The notes under the pieces: model-generated
Seen by the model: the letters and a program-made list of their open reading frames with translations, nothing else
The model's database searches: none
Told to the model about the DNA's origin: nothing
Assembly (NCBI GenBank): GCA_013823135.1
Contig: PNLP01000026.1
Span: 1 to 64,000 of the forward strand
Direction: 5' to 3'
Length of the DNA stretch: 64,000 nt
Source of the DNA: Planctomycetaceae bacterium
GTDB taxonomy: Bacteria; Planctomycetota; Planctomycetia; Gemmatales; Gemmataceae
Position numbers and translations under genes: made by a program
Shown: positions 17,351 through 25,736 of the stretch, in pieces
Position numbering within the stretch: the stretch's first letter is position 1
Layout: each line of letters begins with the position of its first letter

Positions 17351-18781
17351 ATGCGATTTGAGCGAGTTGGGAAGTGGAAATGGCTCCGCCGGATTGCTGG
17401 TTCCGTCTTCGTCTCGCTCACGATTTACTTCCTCTGGGTGTTGACGGAGCGTGGGCTTGATCGTCTGCAAGGGAATCGAGACTTCGCGGCCACGGTTGCC
17501 GAAACGGATGCGATGGACCCGGATTGGCGTTGGGATGATCTCAATGCGAAACGCCCGCGACCGCCGGTTGGCCAAAACTCCGCAGAGTTGATTCCGAAGA
17601 TCAAGGCGGCGGTGCCAACAGATTGGAACAAGCTGTGGGCAGAGTTGGATAGCCGCCTGCCCGAGTTGTCACCCAACGTCCGGATGTATTCGGCTGACCT
17701 CGCGAAAGCCAAGAGCAGTTTTGACAGCTCCCCCCAACCGCTTCGTTTAGCTCGAACGCTGAAAGATCTGCCACACGGCCACCGTGACTATACGCTTGCG
17801 TTAAATGTGTTTGACACGCTTCTCCCGGATGTTCAGCACACGCGAGAGGTTGCTCTCATCTTGAAATGGGATGCGTGCGTGGCAGCCGACGAAAGTGATG
17901 CAGCACGCGCATCCGACGCCCTTGCCGCAGGGCTCAACGCTTCGCGTTCCATCGGAGACGAGCCTTTCTTGATCTCGCAACTCGTTCGAATCGCGACTCG
18001 CATCATCATGATCCGTTCCGTTGAGCGAACCCTGGCCCAAATCTCTCAGCCGGAGAGCCTGGCTTCACTTCGCTTGCCCGGACTCCAGCATGCGTTAACC
18101 GAAGACACCTCGGTTCCGATGCTCCTCTACGGAATCCGTGGGGAGCGGGCGACGTTTGACATTCTCGCCGGTCGCCTCGACGACGGAACAGTCAGTCTGG
18201 AGAATCTTGGCGGTCCGTCTGCAGAACGTGATTCGTTCAATGTTCGGCTTGGGTTCTGGCACCTTCGGGGACGCCTTCCCTCCGACCGCGCATTCTGTTT
18301 GAGTTGGTTCAACGCAGCGGTTGCAGCAGCTGAAAAACCTGTTCACGAACAACCCGCTGCGTTTGAGAATTTTGCTGCTCTCGAGGTAGGCAAGAGCATC
18401 TTGCTGCGATTTCTCCCTGCAGTGGATAAGGTTGCTGCCGCCCACTGGCGTTGCGTGGCAGAAGGGCACTGTGCGGTGGTTGGCATCGCGTGTGAACGGT
18501 TCCGGCTCAAGAACGGTCGCTGGCCTGAAACGCTTGCCGAACTCGGTCCTGAGTTTCTCGCGTCCATTCCACTTGATCCATTCGACGGACACAAACTGCG
18601 CTACGCGAAATGTGCCGATGGCGTGGTCGTTCACTCGGTGGGGCCGAAGCCAGACCCTCGCCGCCCGCCGAAGTTTCGCCCGGGTTTACCCGACAGCATC
18701 GAAATTGGTTTTCGGCTGTGGAATCCCGAAGCACGTCGTCAACCGCCTCCGGCTGAACCGAAAGTCCAGAGCGTGCCGTGA
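17351..18781 (+). CDS. Membrane-anchored unknown protein A, between mcrB and mcrC
   Basis: A 476-residue protein with one N-terminal membrane helix (about 14-32, IAGSVFVSLTIYFLWVL) and a large external part. It is paralogous to the next gene: both share a DPDWRWDDLNAKRPR motif soon after the anchor, a helical middle with SRSIGDEPFLISQLVR, and a C-terminal signature starting near residue 378 (GIACERFRLKNGRWPETL ... DPFDGHKLRYAKCADGV ... FRLWNPEARR). That last part recalls the C-terminal calcium-loop region of type II secretion pseudopilins, but the homology is uncertain. ATG at 17351 has GGAG seven bases upstream and follows the mcrB stop by 12 bases. Function unknown; co-transcription with mcrBC is likely. 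Confidence 0.75.
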   Translation: MRFERVGKWKWLRRIAGSVFVSLTIYFLWVLTERGLDRLQGNRDFAATVAETDAMDPDWRWDDLNAKRPRPPVGQNSAELIPKIKAAVPTDWNKLWAELDSRLPELSPNVRMYSADLAKAKSSFDSSPQPLRLARTLKDLPHGHRDYTLALNVFDTLLPDVQHTREVALILKWDACVAADESDAARASDALAAGLNASRSIGDEPFLISQLVRIATRIIMIRSVERTLAQISQPESLASLRLPGLQHALTEDTSVPMLLYGIRGERATFDILAGRLDDGTVSLENLGGPSAERDSFNVRLGFWHLRGRLPSDRAFCLSWFNAAVAAAEKPVHEQPAAFENFAALEVGKSILLRFLPAVDKVAAAHWRCVAEGHCAVVGIACERFRLKNGRWPETLAELGPEFLASIPLDPFDGHKLRYAKCADGVVVHSVGPKPDPRRPPKFRPGLPDSIEIGFRLWNPEARRQPPPAEPKVQSVP

Positions 18782-18800
18782 CCCTTCGCACGATACAACT
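18778..18800 (+). other. Relic of an mcrC start after gene A
   Basis: The bases from GTG at 18778 to 18800 match the real start of mcrC at 20155-20177 in 21 of 23 positions (GTGACCC, then TCGCACGAT and CAACT). As at the true start, the GTG overlaps the preceding gene's TGA. The similarity then ends and the ribosome-binding site of gene B follows. This shows that the tandem duplication producing genes A and B copied the junction with mcrC. Confidence 0.8.
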
Positions 18801-18814
18801 GAAAGGCTTGGGAG

Positions 18815-20158
18815 ATGAACGACAAGAAACTGCTGATTCTCTGCCTGCTCGCGGTCATTGTCGGCATTGGAGGTGCGGTCTTCTTCTCGGTCGGCTCACG
18901 AGCCCTGGAACGCCGCAAAGGGAACAGCGAACTTGCCGCCGCCATCGCCGAATGCGACGCGGCCGACCCCGACTGGCGCTGGACGCAATTAAACGCCAAG
19001 CGGCCGAAGGTGCCGTCCCAAGTCAACGGCTCGGACCGGGCGAAGGCCGTGGCAAGCGAGGTGCCCGGCTGGATTGAAGGCGAGGATCAGCAGCGGTTGT
19101 TCCAGGCAGCGGCAGCACTCCCGCCGAATTCTCTGCCGACAGCGATGGTGCTGGAACGAGCACGGAGGCAACACACGAAACACGGATCGGCCGTCGCTCT
19201 TGCCCGCAAGTTCCGCGATGCCCCGACGGGTTTTCGCGAACCAACCCCGCCGCTACCGCAGGGGCTCGACCTCGATAAGGACGACGGCCGCGAAGCGGCG
19301 ATCAAGCTGATTAGCCTCGATTCCTTCCTGGCGGTCGAACGCGGCGACCCCGACCGTGTCGTTGGGAATCTGATCACTGCGCTGAACGTCTCGCGCTCCA
19401 TCAGCGACGACCCGTTCCTCCGTTCGCAAAGCATCCGCTGCGGCCTTCGCCAACTCGCGGTCACTCAACTCGAACGCGCACTGGCGGTGGCGGAGATCAA
19501 TCGCGGTCTCGATCAACTCCAGACGGAGTGGGGAGCCGATGCGGAGGCACCACTGCTGCGGTACGGGCTTCGCGGTGAACGTGCGTATTATTCCGACCTG
19601 ACTGACAAACTGACCGCCAGCGAGCCCGCGGCGGAACAAGCGAAACCGTTTGTTGATCCGGAGTTCGCCAAGCGGTTCGAGTCGTCGAGAGGGCGGGCGT
19701 CGATCCCCGGCGATCACGCGGCGTTTCTTCGCTGGATGACGAAGGCCATCGCCGCGACACGCCTGCCGCCTGAAGAGCAGCCCGCTGCGTTCAAAGCGTT
19801 CCCGGAAGTGCCTTCGACTGGGGAGAATTCGCTAACGAGTTCGCGAGCGGCAGCGGCACTCGCTCAGGCACCCGAGTTCTGGAAGAGTGTCGCGTTGATG
19901 CGATGTGCAGTCGTGGGTATCGCGTGCGAGCGCTATCGGCATAAGCACAAGCATTGGCCGGAAACGCTTGACCTCCTGCCGCCTGAATTCCTTCCAGCTG
20001 TGCCGAACGACCCGTTCGACGGCAAGCAGGTGAAGTACACGAAGCGGCCCGACGGCGTCACCATTCACTCGACGGAGAAGGACATCAGCTTCCGTTTGTG
20101 GAACCCCGAGGCACGCCACCAGTCACCGCCCGAACCGAAAGTCGAGCGCGAACCGTGA
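18815..20158 (+). CDS. Membrane-anchored unknown protein B, paralogue of gene A
   Basis: The 447-residue protein has an N-terminal anchor (LLILCLLAVIVGIGGAVFFS, about 6-25), then the shared motifs DPDWRWTQLNAKRPK, SRSISDDPFLRSQSIR and, from about residue 368, GIACERYRHKHKHWPETL ... DPFDGKQVKYTKRPDGV ... FRLWNPEARH. Identity with gene A is clear but moderate, so the duplication is old. AAAGG lies eight bases before the ATG. Its TGA overlaps the GTG start of mcrC by the GTGA arrangement, implying translational coupling. Function unknown; it is physically placed to be made together with McrC, and its bulk is predicted to be outside the cytoplasm. Confidence 0.75.
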   Translation: MNDKKLLILCLLAVIVGIGGAVFFSVGSRALERRKGNSELAAAIAECDAADPDWRWTQLNAKRPKVPSQVNGSDRAKAVASEVPGWIEGEDQQRLFQAAAALPPNSLPTAMVLERARRQHTKHGSAVALARKFRDAPTGFREPTPPLPQGLDLDKDDGREAAIKLISLDSFLAVERGDPDRVVGNLITALNVSRSISDDPFLRSQSIRCGLRQLAVTQLERALAVAEINRGLDQLQTEWGADAEAPLLRYGLRGERAYYSDLTDKLTASEPAAEQAKPFVDPEFAKRFESSRGRASIPGDHAAFLRWMTKAIAATRLPPEEQPAAFKAFPEVPSTGENSLTSSRAAAALAQAPEFWKSVALMRCAVVGIACERYRHKHKHWPETLDLLPPEFLPAVPNDPFDGKQVKYTKRPDGVTIHSTEKDISFRLWNPEARHQSPPEPKVEREP

Positions 20159-21330
20159 CCCGTCGCACGATGCAACTCGTCGAACGCCGCACGCACACGG
20201 TTCGGCTGCCGCGTGATGATGTCGCCTTCCTGCTCAACCACGCTCGGCACCTCGTCGATGTTGTGCCCGCCTTCCGGCGAGGGGTGTACCGGATCACGCC
20301 TCGCGGATTCGTCGGTTGGTTTGACACGCCCAGTCTTCGCTTCGCCATCAACCCGAAGATTCCTTGGCCGAACGTGCGGATGCTTCTCGGGAAGACCCAT
20401 GCGGAGCACGACGCCGCGGGCGATGTCGAACCCGACTCGGGGTTGCTCGATGTGCTCGCTCGGGAGTTCGCCAGCCAGTTGCGGGCCGTCACGCGGGTCG
20501 GGTTGGTCGCGGGTTACCACGACCACGACACCGTTTCGCCGTTCCTTCGCGGGAAGTTCCGAGTTGCGGAGCAACTCCGCGATGCGGCCGCACGAGCGTT
20601 CCCCGATCGCTTCCACATCACGGAATCGGTTCTCGATCTCGATACACCGTGGAACCGCATACCGCGAGCGATCGCCGAACAACTCCTGGCGAATCCGAGA
20701 CTCGCAGCGAACACGCGAAACGAATTGCGTGACGCAGCACTTCCACTGGAGAGTGTGCAAGCCACGCCAATCACGGAAGCCGACTTCGCGGCAGCCGAGG
20801 CCGAACCACGTGCGAGTCATTACCAGCCGTTGCTCGAACTGTGCCGCTTCCTTCACGACGGATGCGCGGCCGCTCAGATGCCCGAGCCCGGCACCGGCGC
20901 GTTCCTAATCGACCTGTCGCGTGCTTTCGAGCGCTGGCTCACACACGGACTCAGGGCACAACTCGCTGCGTCTCCCTCGTGGCAGGTTGAAGCGCAGCCG
21001 ATGTTCCCGGTCGGGCCGACCACGTTGCAGCCCGACATCGTGATTCGCCGCAACGCGAAAGCGTGTGCCGTGCTCGACGCGAAGTGGAAGGCACCCGGAA
21101 CCGTTCCCGATGCGAGCGACCTGCACCAGATCCTCGCATACTCTGCGATCACCGAAGCCAGGCACGTCGCGCTGGTCTATCCCGGTCGCCGATTCGCACG
21201 CCGCACGTTCGCCGTTCCTGGCAGCGACACCACGGTGTCACTGTTCCGGAGCCGCGTCGTGGGGATGGTCGAGGAATGCGACTTGTCAATAGCTCAACTC
21301 GCCCGATTCGTTCGACGGAACCACTGTTGA
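20155..21330 (+). CDS. McrC-like nuclease subunit of a McrBC-type system
   Basis: In known systems McrC carries the nuclease and activates the McrB NTPase. This 391-residue protein starts MQLVERRTHTVRLPRDDVAF (from the sixth residue) and has the McrC-family N-terminal beta-rich part with VGWFDTPSLRFAINPKIPW. The PD-(D/E)xK nuclease core lies at the C-terminus: LQPDIVIR with Asp294, then VLDAKWK with Asp308 and Lys310, then DLHQILAYS with the conserved Gln-containing helix. All catalytic residues are present. GTG at 20155 overlaps the stop of gene B; an ATG at 20170 is the alternative. Partner of the McrB-like gene at 14744. Confidence 0.85.
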   Translation: MTRRTMQLVERRTHTVRLPRDDVAFLLNHARHLVDVVPAFRRGVYRITPRGFVGWFDTPSLRFAINPKIPWPNVRMLLGKTHAEHDAAGDVEPDSGLLDVLAREFASQLRAVTRVGLVAGYHDHDTVSPFLRGKFRVAEQLRDAAARAFPDRFHITESVLDLDTPWNRIPRAIAEQLLANPRLAANTRNELRDAALPLESVQATPITEADFAAAEAEPRASHYQPLLELCRFLHDGCAAAQMPEPGTGAFLIDLSRAFERWLTHGLRAQLAASPSWQVEAQPMFPVGPTTLQPDIVIRRNAKACAVLDAKWKAPGTVPDASDLHQILAYSAITEARHVALVYPGRRFARRTFAVPGSDTTVSLFRSRVVGMVEECDLSIAQLARFVRRNHC

Positions 21331-21411
21331 TCCACCTTTGCCGAAGATTCCGCGTGCGCCAGGCAAGATGAAGATGACGTGAAACAGAGTGTGGGAACTG
21401 GCCCCAGGGAC

Positions 21412-21441
21412 TTGCGGGAGCGAAAAAACTGCCGGTATGAT
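21412..21441 (+). promoter_or_regulatory. Possible sigma-70-type promoter for the HNH gene
   Basis: TTGCGG (21412-21417) and TATGAT (21436-21441) are separated by 18 bases and lie 100 bases upstream of the HNH nuclease start. The -10 matches the consensus in five of six bases; the -35 in only three. It would separate the HNH gene from the mcrBC operon. Confidence 0.3.
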
Positions 21442-21541
21442 GGAAGAGCAGATGAACCTTGTTGCCCGCATGCGCCTCTCCTACTAACGAACCGACCGCG
21501 TGCCGCTGTCGGTGGGTTTCCTTACGAAAGGCCGCACCGCT

Positions 21542-22177
21542 ATGAATGTCGGTTTGCACTCGGCCTTGGACGCGAGCGTATTGGTGCTGAACAAGACGTT
21601 CGTCGCCGTACACATTATCTCCGTCCGCCGAGCGTTCTGCTTGCTCTGCAAGGATCTGGCCGAGGTCGTGAGCATTGATGAAGGTCAGTTCGCCACCTAC
21701 GACTTCGCAACATGGGCGGAACTGAGCGCCTTCCGCGCCTCGGACTTTCGTAAGGAAGAGGACGACTGGGTGCGGACGCCGACGTCCGAAATCCAGGCTC
21801 CGCGTGTCGTCCGACTGCTCGCGTACGACAAGTTCCCAAAGCAGTCGGTGAAGTTCAACCGGCGAAACCTGTTCGCCCGCGACCACAACCAGTGCCAGTA
21901 CTGCGGGAAGCGGTTCCCGACGAGCGAACTGAGCCTGGACCACGTGACCCCGCGAAGCCAGGGCGGTGGAACCACCTGGGACAACATCGTGTGCGCGTGC
22001 GTGGACTGCAACGTCCGCAAGGGCGGTCGCACCCCGCGGCAGGCTAACATGACGCTGATCCGCAAGCCGGAGAAGCCGAAGCGTAGCCCGCTGTTGAACC
22101 TCAAGCTCACGCAGAAGAAGTATTCCTCGTGGCAGTCGTTCATCGACAACGCATACTGGAACGTTGAGCTGAAGTGA
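21542..22177 (+). CDS. HNH endonuclease
   Basis: A 211-residue HNH nuclease of the type common in planctomycetes, actinobacteria and cyanobacteria as a stand-alone chromosomal gene. The N-terminal part (LDASVLVLNKTFVAVHIISV) is the usual accompanying domain. The zinc-binding HNH core is at about 117-160: CQYCGKRF, then SLDHVTPRSQGG (catalytic His), DNIVCACVDCNVRKGG with the second cysteine pair and Asn. The ATG at 21542 fits the family N-terminus; the frame also permits a GTG at 21500. Related proteins are thought to cut or nick DNA in repair or restriction, but the role is not established. It follows mcrC by 211 bases and is probably a separate unit. Confidence 0.85.
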   Translation: MNVGLHSALDASVLVLNKTFVAVHIISVRRAFCLLCKDLAEVVSIDEGQFATYDFATWAELSAFRASDFRKEEDDWVRTPTSEIQAPRVVRLLAYDKFPKQSVKFNRRNLFARDHNQCQYCGKRFPTSELSLDHVTPRSQGGGTTWDNIVCACVDCNVRKGGRTPRQANMTLIRKPEKPKRSPLLNLKLTQKKYSSWQSFIDNAYWNVELK

Positions 22178-22221
22178 TAACGCGAGAAGCCCACCCGATC
22201 GCGGGTGGGTTTCTCGCGTTA
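22178..22221 (+). terminator. Terminator hairpin of the HNH gene
   Basis: TAACGCGAGAAGCCCACCCG (22178-22197) pairs with the segment 22202-22221 with a single mismatch, directly at the stop codon. The strength and position indicate transcription termination. Confidence 0.75.
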
Positions 22222-22231
22222 CTGATCGTTC

Positions 22232-22250
22232 GTCGCCCCGCTGGGGCGAC
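22232..22250 (-). terminator. Hairpin at the 3' end of the long minus-strand gene block
   Basis: GTCGCCCC and GGGGCGAC form a perfect 8-bp stem with a 3-base loop, four bases beyond the stop of the gene at 22255. With the hairpin at 22178-22221 it separates the two converging transcripts. Confidence 0.5.
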
Positions 22251-22254
22251 CGCT

Positions 22255-24408
22255 TCACACGCGGTCGAGCGAGTCGAGCCACGCCACGAAGTCGTCGAAG
22301 GTCACGCGGTCGAAGTATTCCTTGCCGCTCTCCTTCATCTCCCGGTACACGACCGGGAACCGCCGTTCGATGAGCAGATCCTTGCTTTCCTTGATGTCCT
22401 TCAGCGTCGGATCCTTGTCGCCGCCCGAGATGAAGAACGACAGCGGTTGGTTCGCGACGTTCTCCTTCGGGTTAGTGCCCAACACCGCGCCGACAGTGCC
22501 CACGCCGCGGATCACGTCGCGGGCGTTGAAGCCCACGTAGAACGCCATCTGCCCGCCGTTCCCCTGTCCGTGGGCTACCACGCGGGCCTTGTCGATGGTG
22601 TACTGGCCGAGAACCGTCTTCACGTCTTGCATCACGATCTCGGTCTCGCTTGGCACCCAGCCATCCTTCCCCCCGGCCTTAGGGCCAACCAGGATGAAGT
22701 TGTGATCCTCGCACACCGTGCGGAAGGTTCGGCCGACCTGTGCCCCATCCTTGCTGGCTTCCGTTGTGTCGTGGAACCACACGATGAGCCCGTAGGATTT
22801 GTTCGCGTCGTAGTTCTCAGGGATGTACACCCAGTATTCGCGACCGAGCGCCTCGTTCGTCCGCTTAATGAACCCCGTCTCAACCTTCGGCTTGTCGTCT
22901 TTCTTCTCGTCCTTCTTTTCATCCTTCTTCGGTTCGTCTTCACCTTCTGAACCGCACCCAGGGGAGAACGGATCCTTGTCCTTGGGCTCTTTCCCCTTGG
23001 GCTTCGGCTGACCCTCAATAGCCTTGCCAGCCGACGACGGCAGCGGGAGTTTCTCGGGAAGCGTTTCAGGTGCGGGGACCAACTTCGCGGTGACCGTCTC
23101 GACCTTGTCCCCTTCCTTCCGCTTCACCTCGATCTTGATCTCGGTGCCCGGCGAGAGCCGCTGTAACGCACCCAGCAAAGCGGCGCGGTTCTGGATCGGG
23201 CTCAGTGCGGGAGCGGCCACGGGAGCGAGCTTCATCACGCGATCGCCGGCCTTCAAGCCAGCCAGATCGGCCGGGCTCTTGGGGTACACATAGCGAATCT
23301 CAACGCCCGGACCCGGGTCATCCCGCATCGGGAGCAAACCGAGGAAAGCGTTCACATACGCGGTCGTGGTTCCGACCAACTTCACAGCCTTGAGTTCCTG
23401 CTCCTTGTCGCCCCGCATCAACTTGATGGTGATTTCGTCACCTTCGTACTTCGGCCCCAACACGTGCTGGAGGGTCGAGAAATTCGGGATCTTCTTACCG
23501 TCAACTTCGAGGATCTTGTCGCCGACAAGCATCCCGGCACGAGCGGCCGCGGAGTCGGGCTGGATGGCACCGATGATCGGCGAGGCGTTGTAAGCGTCGG
23601 TGCCTTGCGGGTTGATACCGAGCAGACCACGCTTGAGGTCCTGGCCGGTCTTCAGGCGAGGCAGCACACCCATGATGTCTTCGAGCGGCACGGCGAAGCC
23701 GATTCCGCCGTCGTACACGTCCACACCTGCGGTTTCACCCTCGGCCCGGTTCGAGGCAGGCACGATGACGCCATAAACCTGACCGTTGATCGCCACCAGC
23801 GGGCCGCCGTAGTTCACGGGCGAAGTCTTCGCGTCGGTCTGGATCGCCTTGCCCCAGATTCGGTTGGTGGCGCTGACAATCCCGACGCTCATGGACGGTG
23901 GATGGTCGGCATCCGGGTCCGAAGTCCGGCCGAGAGCGAGTGACCACTGACCGATGTCGATCCCGGCCTTCGGGAACGCGTCCGGCATGGGCAGATCCTT
24001 GGCATCGACCTTCAGCAAGGTCAGCATTCGAGTCTGATCGTTCGCGACGATCTTGGCGACGAGCCGTTGCGGCCGCCCTGGGATCGTCACGAAGATGTCG
24101 CTTGGCTTGTTCGCGAAGTTGAAGGCGCTCGTGATGATGAACCCGTCTGTGCCCACAACGAGACCGGTTGTGGGGCCGGTCCCCTTGCGAATCGCGGGAG
24201 GGCCACCGGGGCCTTTCTTGCCGCCACCAACAACCTCGGCACCCCCGGCGGTTTCGATCTTCACGACGCTCGGTGCGACCTTCGCCGACGCCGCTTTCAT
24301 GGCCTTTTCGGTGGCCTCATTGACATCCGCCGCACGGCTTGCGGGCGTGGCGAGCAGCGTTGCAGCGACCGCGATCAGGAGCCGCCGGGTTGTGAAGCAC
24401 GCAATCAT
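22255..24408 (-). CDS. Pseudoprotease: inactive trypsin-like domain, two PDZ-like regions and an inactive esterase-like domain
   Basis: A 717-residue secreted protein (signal peptide to about residue 26). Residues about 40-250 align with the DegP/HtrA protease at 25737, but all three catalytic positions are changed: His to Phe96 (TSAFNF), Asp to Met128 (MLTLLKV) and Ser to Tyr200 (SPVNYGGPL). PDZ-like segments follow (AARAGMLVGDKILEVDGKKI and ADLAGLKAGDRVMKLAP). A Lys/Glu/Asp-rich linker leads to an alpha/beta-hydrolase-like C-terminus (REYWVYIPENYDANKSYGLI). Its nucleophile elbow reads GQGNG (614-618) with Gly616 where serine is expected. The protein probably binds or scaffolds substrates in the periplasm. 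It is the last gene of the four-gene protease operon, 96 bases after its neighbour. Confidence 0.85.
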   Translation of the reverse strand: MIACFTTRRLLIAVAATLLATPASRAADVNEATEKAMKAASAKVAPSVVKIETAGGAEVVGGGKKGPGGPPAIRKGTGPTTGLVVGTDGFIITSAFNFANKPSDIFVTIPGRPQRLVAKIVANDQTRMLTLLKVDAKDLPMPDAFPKAGIDIGQWSLALGRTSDPDADHPPSMSVGIVSATNRIWGKAIQTDAKTSPVNYGGPLVAINGQVYGVIVPASNRAEGETAGVDVYDGGIGFAVPLEDIMGVLPRLKTGQDLKRGLLGINPQGTDAYNASPIIGAIQPDSAAARAGMLVGDKILEVDGKKIPNFSTLQHVLGPKYEGDEITIKLMRGDKEQELKAVKLVGTTTAYVNAFLGLLPMRDDPGPGVEIRYVYPKSPADLAGLKAGDRVMKLAPVAAPALSPIQNRAALLGALQRLSPGTEIKIEVKRKEGDKVETVTAKLVPAPETLPEKLPLPSSAGKAIEGQPKPKGKEPKDKDPFSPGCGSEGEDEPKKDEKKDEKKDDKPKVETGFIKRTNEALGREYWVYIPENYDANKSYGLIVWFHDTTEASKDGAQVGRTFRTVCEDHNFILVGPKAGGKDGWVPSETEIVMQDVKTVLGQYTIDKARVVAHGQGNGGQMAFYVGFNARDVIRGVGTVGAVLGTNPKENVANQPLSFFISGGDKDPTLKDIKESKDLLIERRFPVVYREMKESGKEYFDRVTFDDFVAWLDSLDRV

Positions 24409-24504
24409 CGGTTGGAATCCGTGTGTAATTTACGATGTCAGATTTGCGATTGGTGATTGAGCAGAAGCCAGGCTCCTCGCCCTTCAATCATCATTCAGCA
24501 ATGT

Positions 24505-25668
24505 TCACGGCGTCTTCGGCATTGGAGCGGGTTGTGTCGGTTGTGGGCGAGTCGGCTGAGCGCCAAGCGTCAATTCCAGCGTCTGGAGTGCCTCACCGCG
24601 TCGCACCTCGACTCGGAGAACCTGACCCGATCGAGTGTTCTTCTTGATCCACGCGTTGAATACGTTGATGCTCGCGATCGGCTCGCCGTCCACGAAGCTG
24701 ACAAGGTCGTCGGGCCGGAACCCAGCCTTGGCGGCTGGCGAACCCGGCACCACGTCTTCGACGTAGGCAGGCGTTCGGTCGAGGACGTTCGGCACGAAGA
24801 CAATGCCGTGGTAACCGCCCTCGCCAACCGTCGTCTTAGGCCGTGTGACCGTGCGATACTTCCCTTGCATCCCCTGGGTCACGAAGTCGGGCATCGTCAC
24901 GGTGATCGTCTTCTCCTCTTCCTTATCCTTGACGGTCTCCTTGATCTTGATGTCCACCTTGGCCTGGACCGGGATCGCGTAGTTCATCCAGGTGTCGCTC
25001 AGGCTGTTCTTGATTTCGCGGCCGATGACGCCGAGCAAATCACCCTTTCGATTGATGAGCGCTCCGCCCGCGGCCCCAGGGTTGTTCGTGATGGCATCCA
25101 CGACGTAGACATCGCCGGTGTACGGGAACTCGAACACGCCGCGCCGGCCTGCCAGTTTGGTGCGAGCCATCACAACGCCACGCTGAAGACTCAGTGGTTC
25201 GTCGCGAAGCGCGATCTCGAAAGTATTCGTGAGCGCCAGAACCCAGTCACCGGTTTCGGCGAGCGGTTTCTTGGCGGCCTCGGCGAAGTCGAAGTACGCG
25301 AGGTTCAGCCCGGTCGGTTCTTCGATCTTCTTGCCCTCGACGCGAATCTTGATGATCGCCGCGTCGAGTTCCGGTTCGACTGCCAGTACCTGGGCCTTCA
25401 GTCGCTGACCATCATAAAGGTGAACGACCAGTTCTGATGTGTCAAGCAACTGGCTCGCCACCGTGAGGATGTGGCCGTCCGGACTGATTATGATTCCAGT
25501 GCCGTAGTTATTCAGGCGGGAGAAACCGCCGGCCCCGAACACCTTGACCATTTTCTGGTTGGTCTTTTCGGCCAACTCGTTGAAGGGGTCCGCTGCCCGC
25601 ACTGGCATCGCCGTGAACGGAACCGCGAGAACCGCCGCCAGTATCAGAGTGCCGTATCGAGTCATCAT
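24505..25668 (-). CDS. Pseudoprotease: inactive trypsin-like domain with one PDZ domain
   Basis: The 387-residue secreted protein has a signal peptide ending near VRAAD (about 26). The trypsin-like domain keeps the Asp (Asp102, ELDAAIIKI) but has Ser72 where His belongs (ILTVASQLL) and Ala200 where the nucleophilic Ser belongs (NNPGAAGGAL), so it should not cleave peptides. A PDZ domain lies at about 295-365 (AAKAGFRPDDLVSFVDGEPI). The tail is Pro/Thr/Gln-rich. I chose the ATG at 25668 (a second ATG follows at once) because it leads directly into the signal peptide; the frame is open for 90 more codons across the upstream gene. It follows the active protease gene by 68 bases. Likely a substrate-binding or regulatory partner. 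Confidence 0.85.
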   Translation of the reverse strand: MMTRYGTLILAAVLAVPFTAMPVRAADPFNELAEKTNQKMVKVFGAGGFSRLNNYGTGIIISPDGHILTVASQLLDTSELVVHLYDGQRLKAQVLAVEPELDAAIIKIRVEGKKIEEPTGLNLAYFDFAEAAKKPLAETGDWVLALTNTFEIALRDEPLSLQRGVVMARTKLAGRRGVFEFPYTGDVYVVDAITNNPGAAGGALINRKGDLLGVIGREIKNSLSDTWMNYAIPVQAKVDIKIKETVKDKEEEKTITVTMPDFVTQGMQGKYRTVTRPKTTVGEGGYHGIVFVPNVLDRTPAYVEDVVPGSPAAKAGFRPDDLVSFVDGEPIASINVFNAWIKKNTRSGQVLRVEVRRGEALQTLELTLGAQPTRPQPTQPAPMPKTP

Positions 25669-25702
25669 GGGTGCGTTCGTGGCTGGGGGCTGTTGGGGAG
25701 AA

Positions 25703-25727
25703 GCCCACCCATTGCGATTGGGTGGGC
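25703..25727. repeat. Short hairpin between active protease and pseudoprotease genes
   Basis: GCCCACCCA pairs perfectly with TGGGTGGGC around a 7-base loop. It lies in the 68-base gap and could attenuate transcription or protect an mRNA end, lowering pseudoprotease expression relative to the protease. Confidence 0.6.
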
Positions 25728-25736
25728 GTTCCATGT

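Noticed and set aside
17351-20158. Genes A and B as type II secretion pseudopilins
   Set aside because: The C-terminal DPFDG-type motif is suggestive, but there is no prepilin peptidase site (G-F-T-L-x-E) at the N-terminal helix, and the proteins are far longer than pseudopilins.
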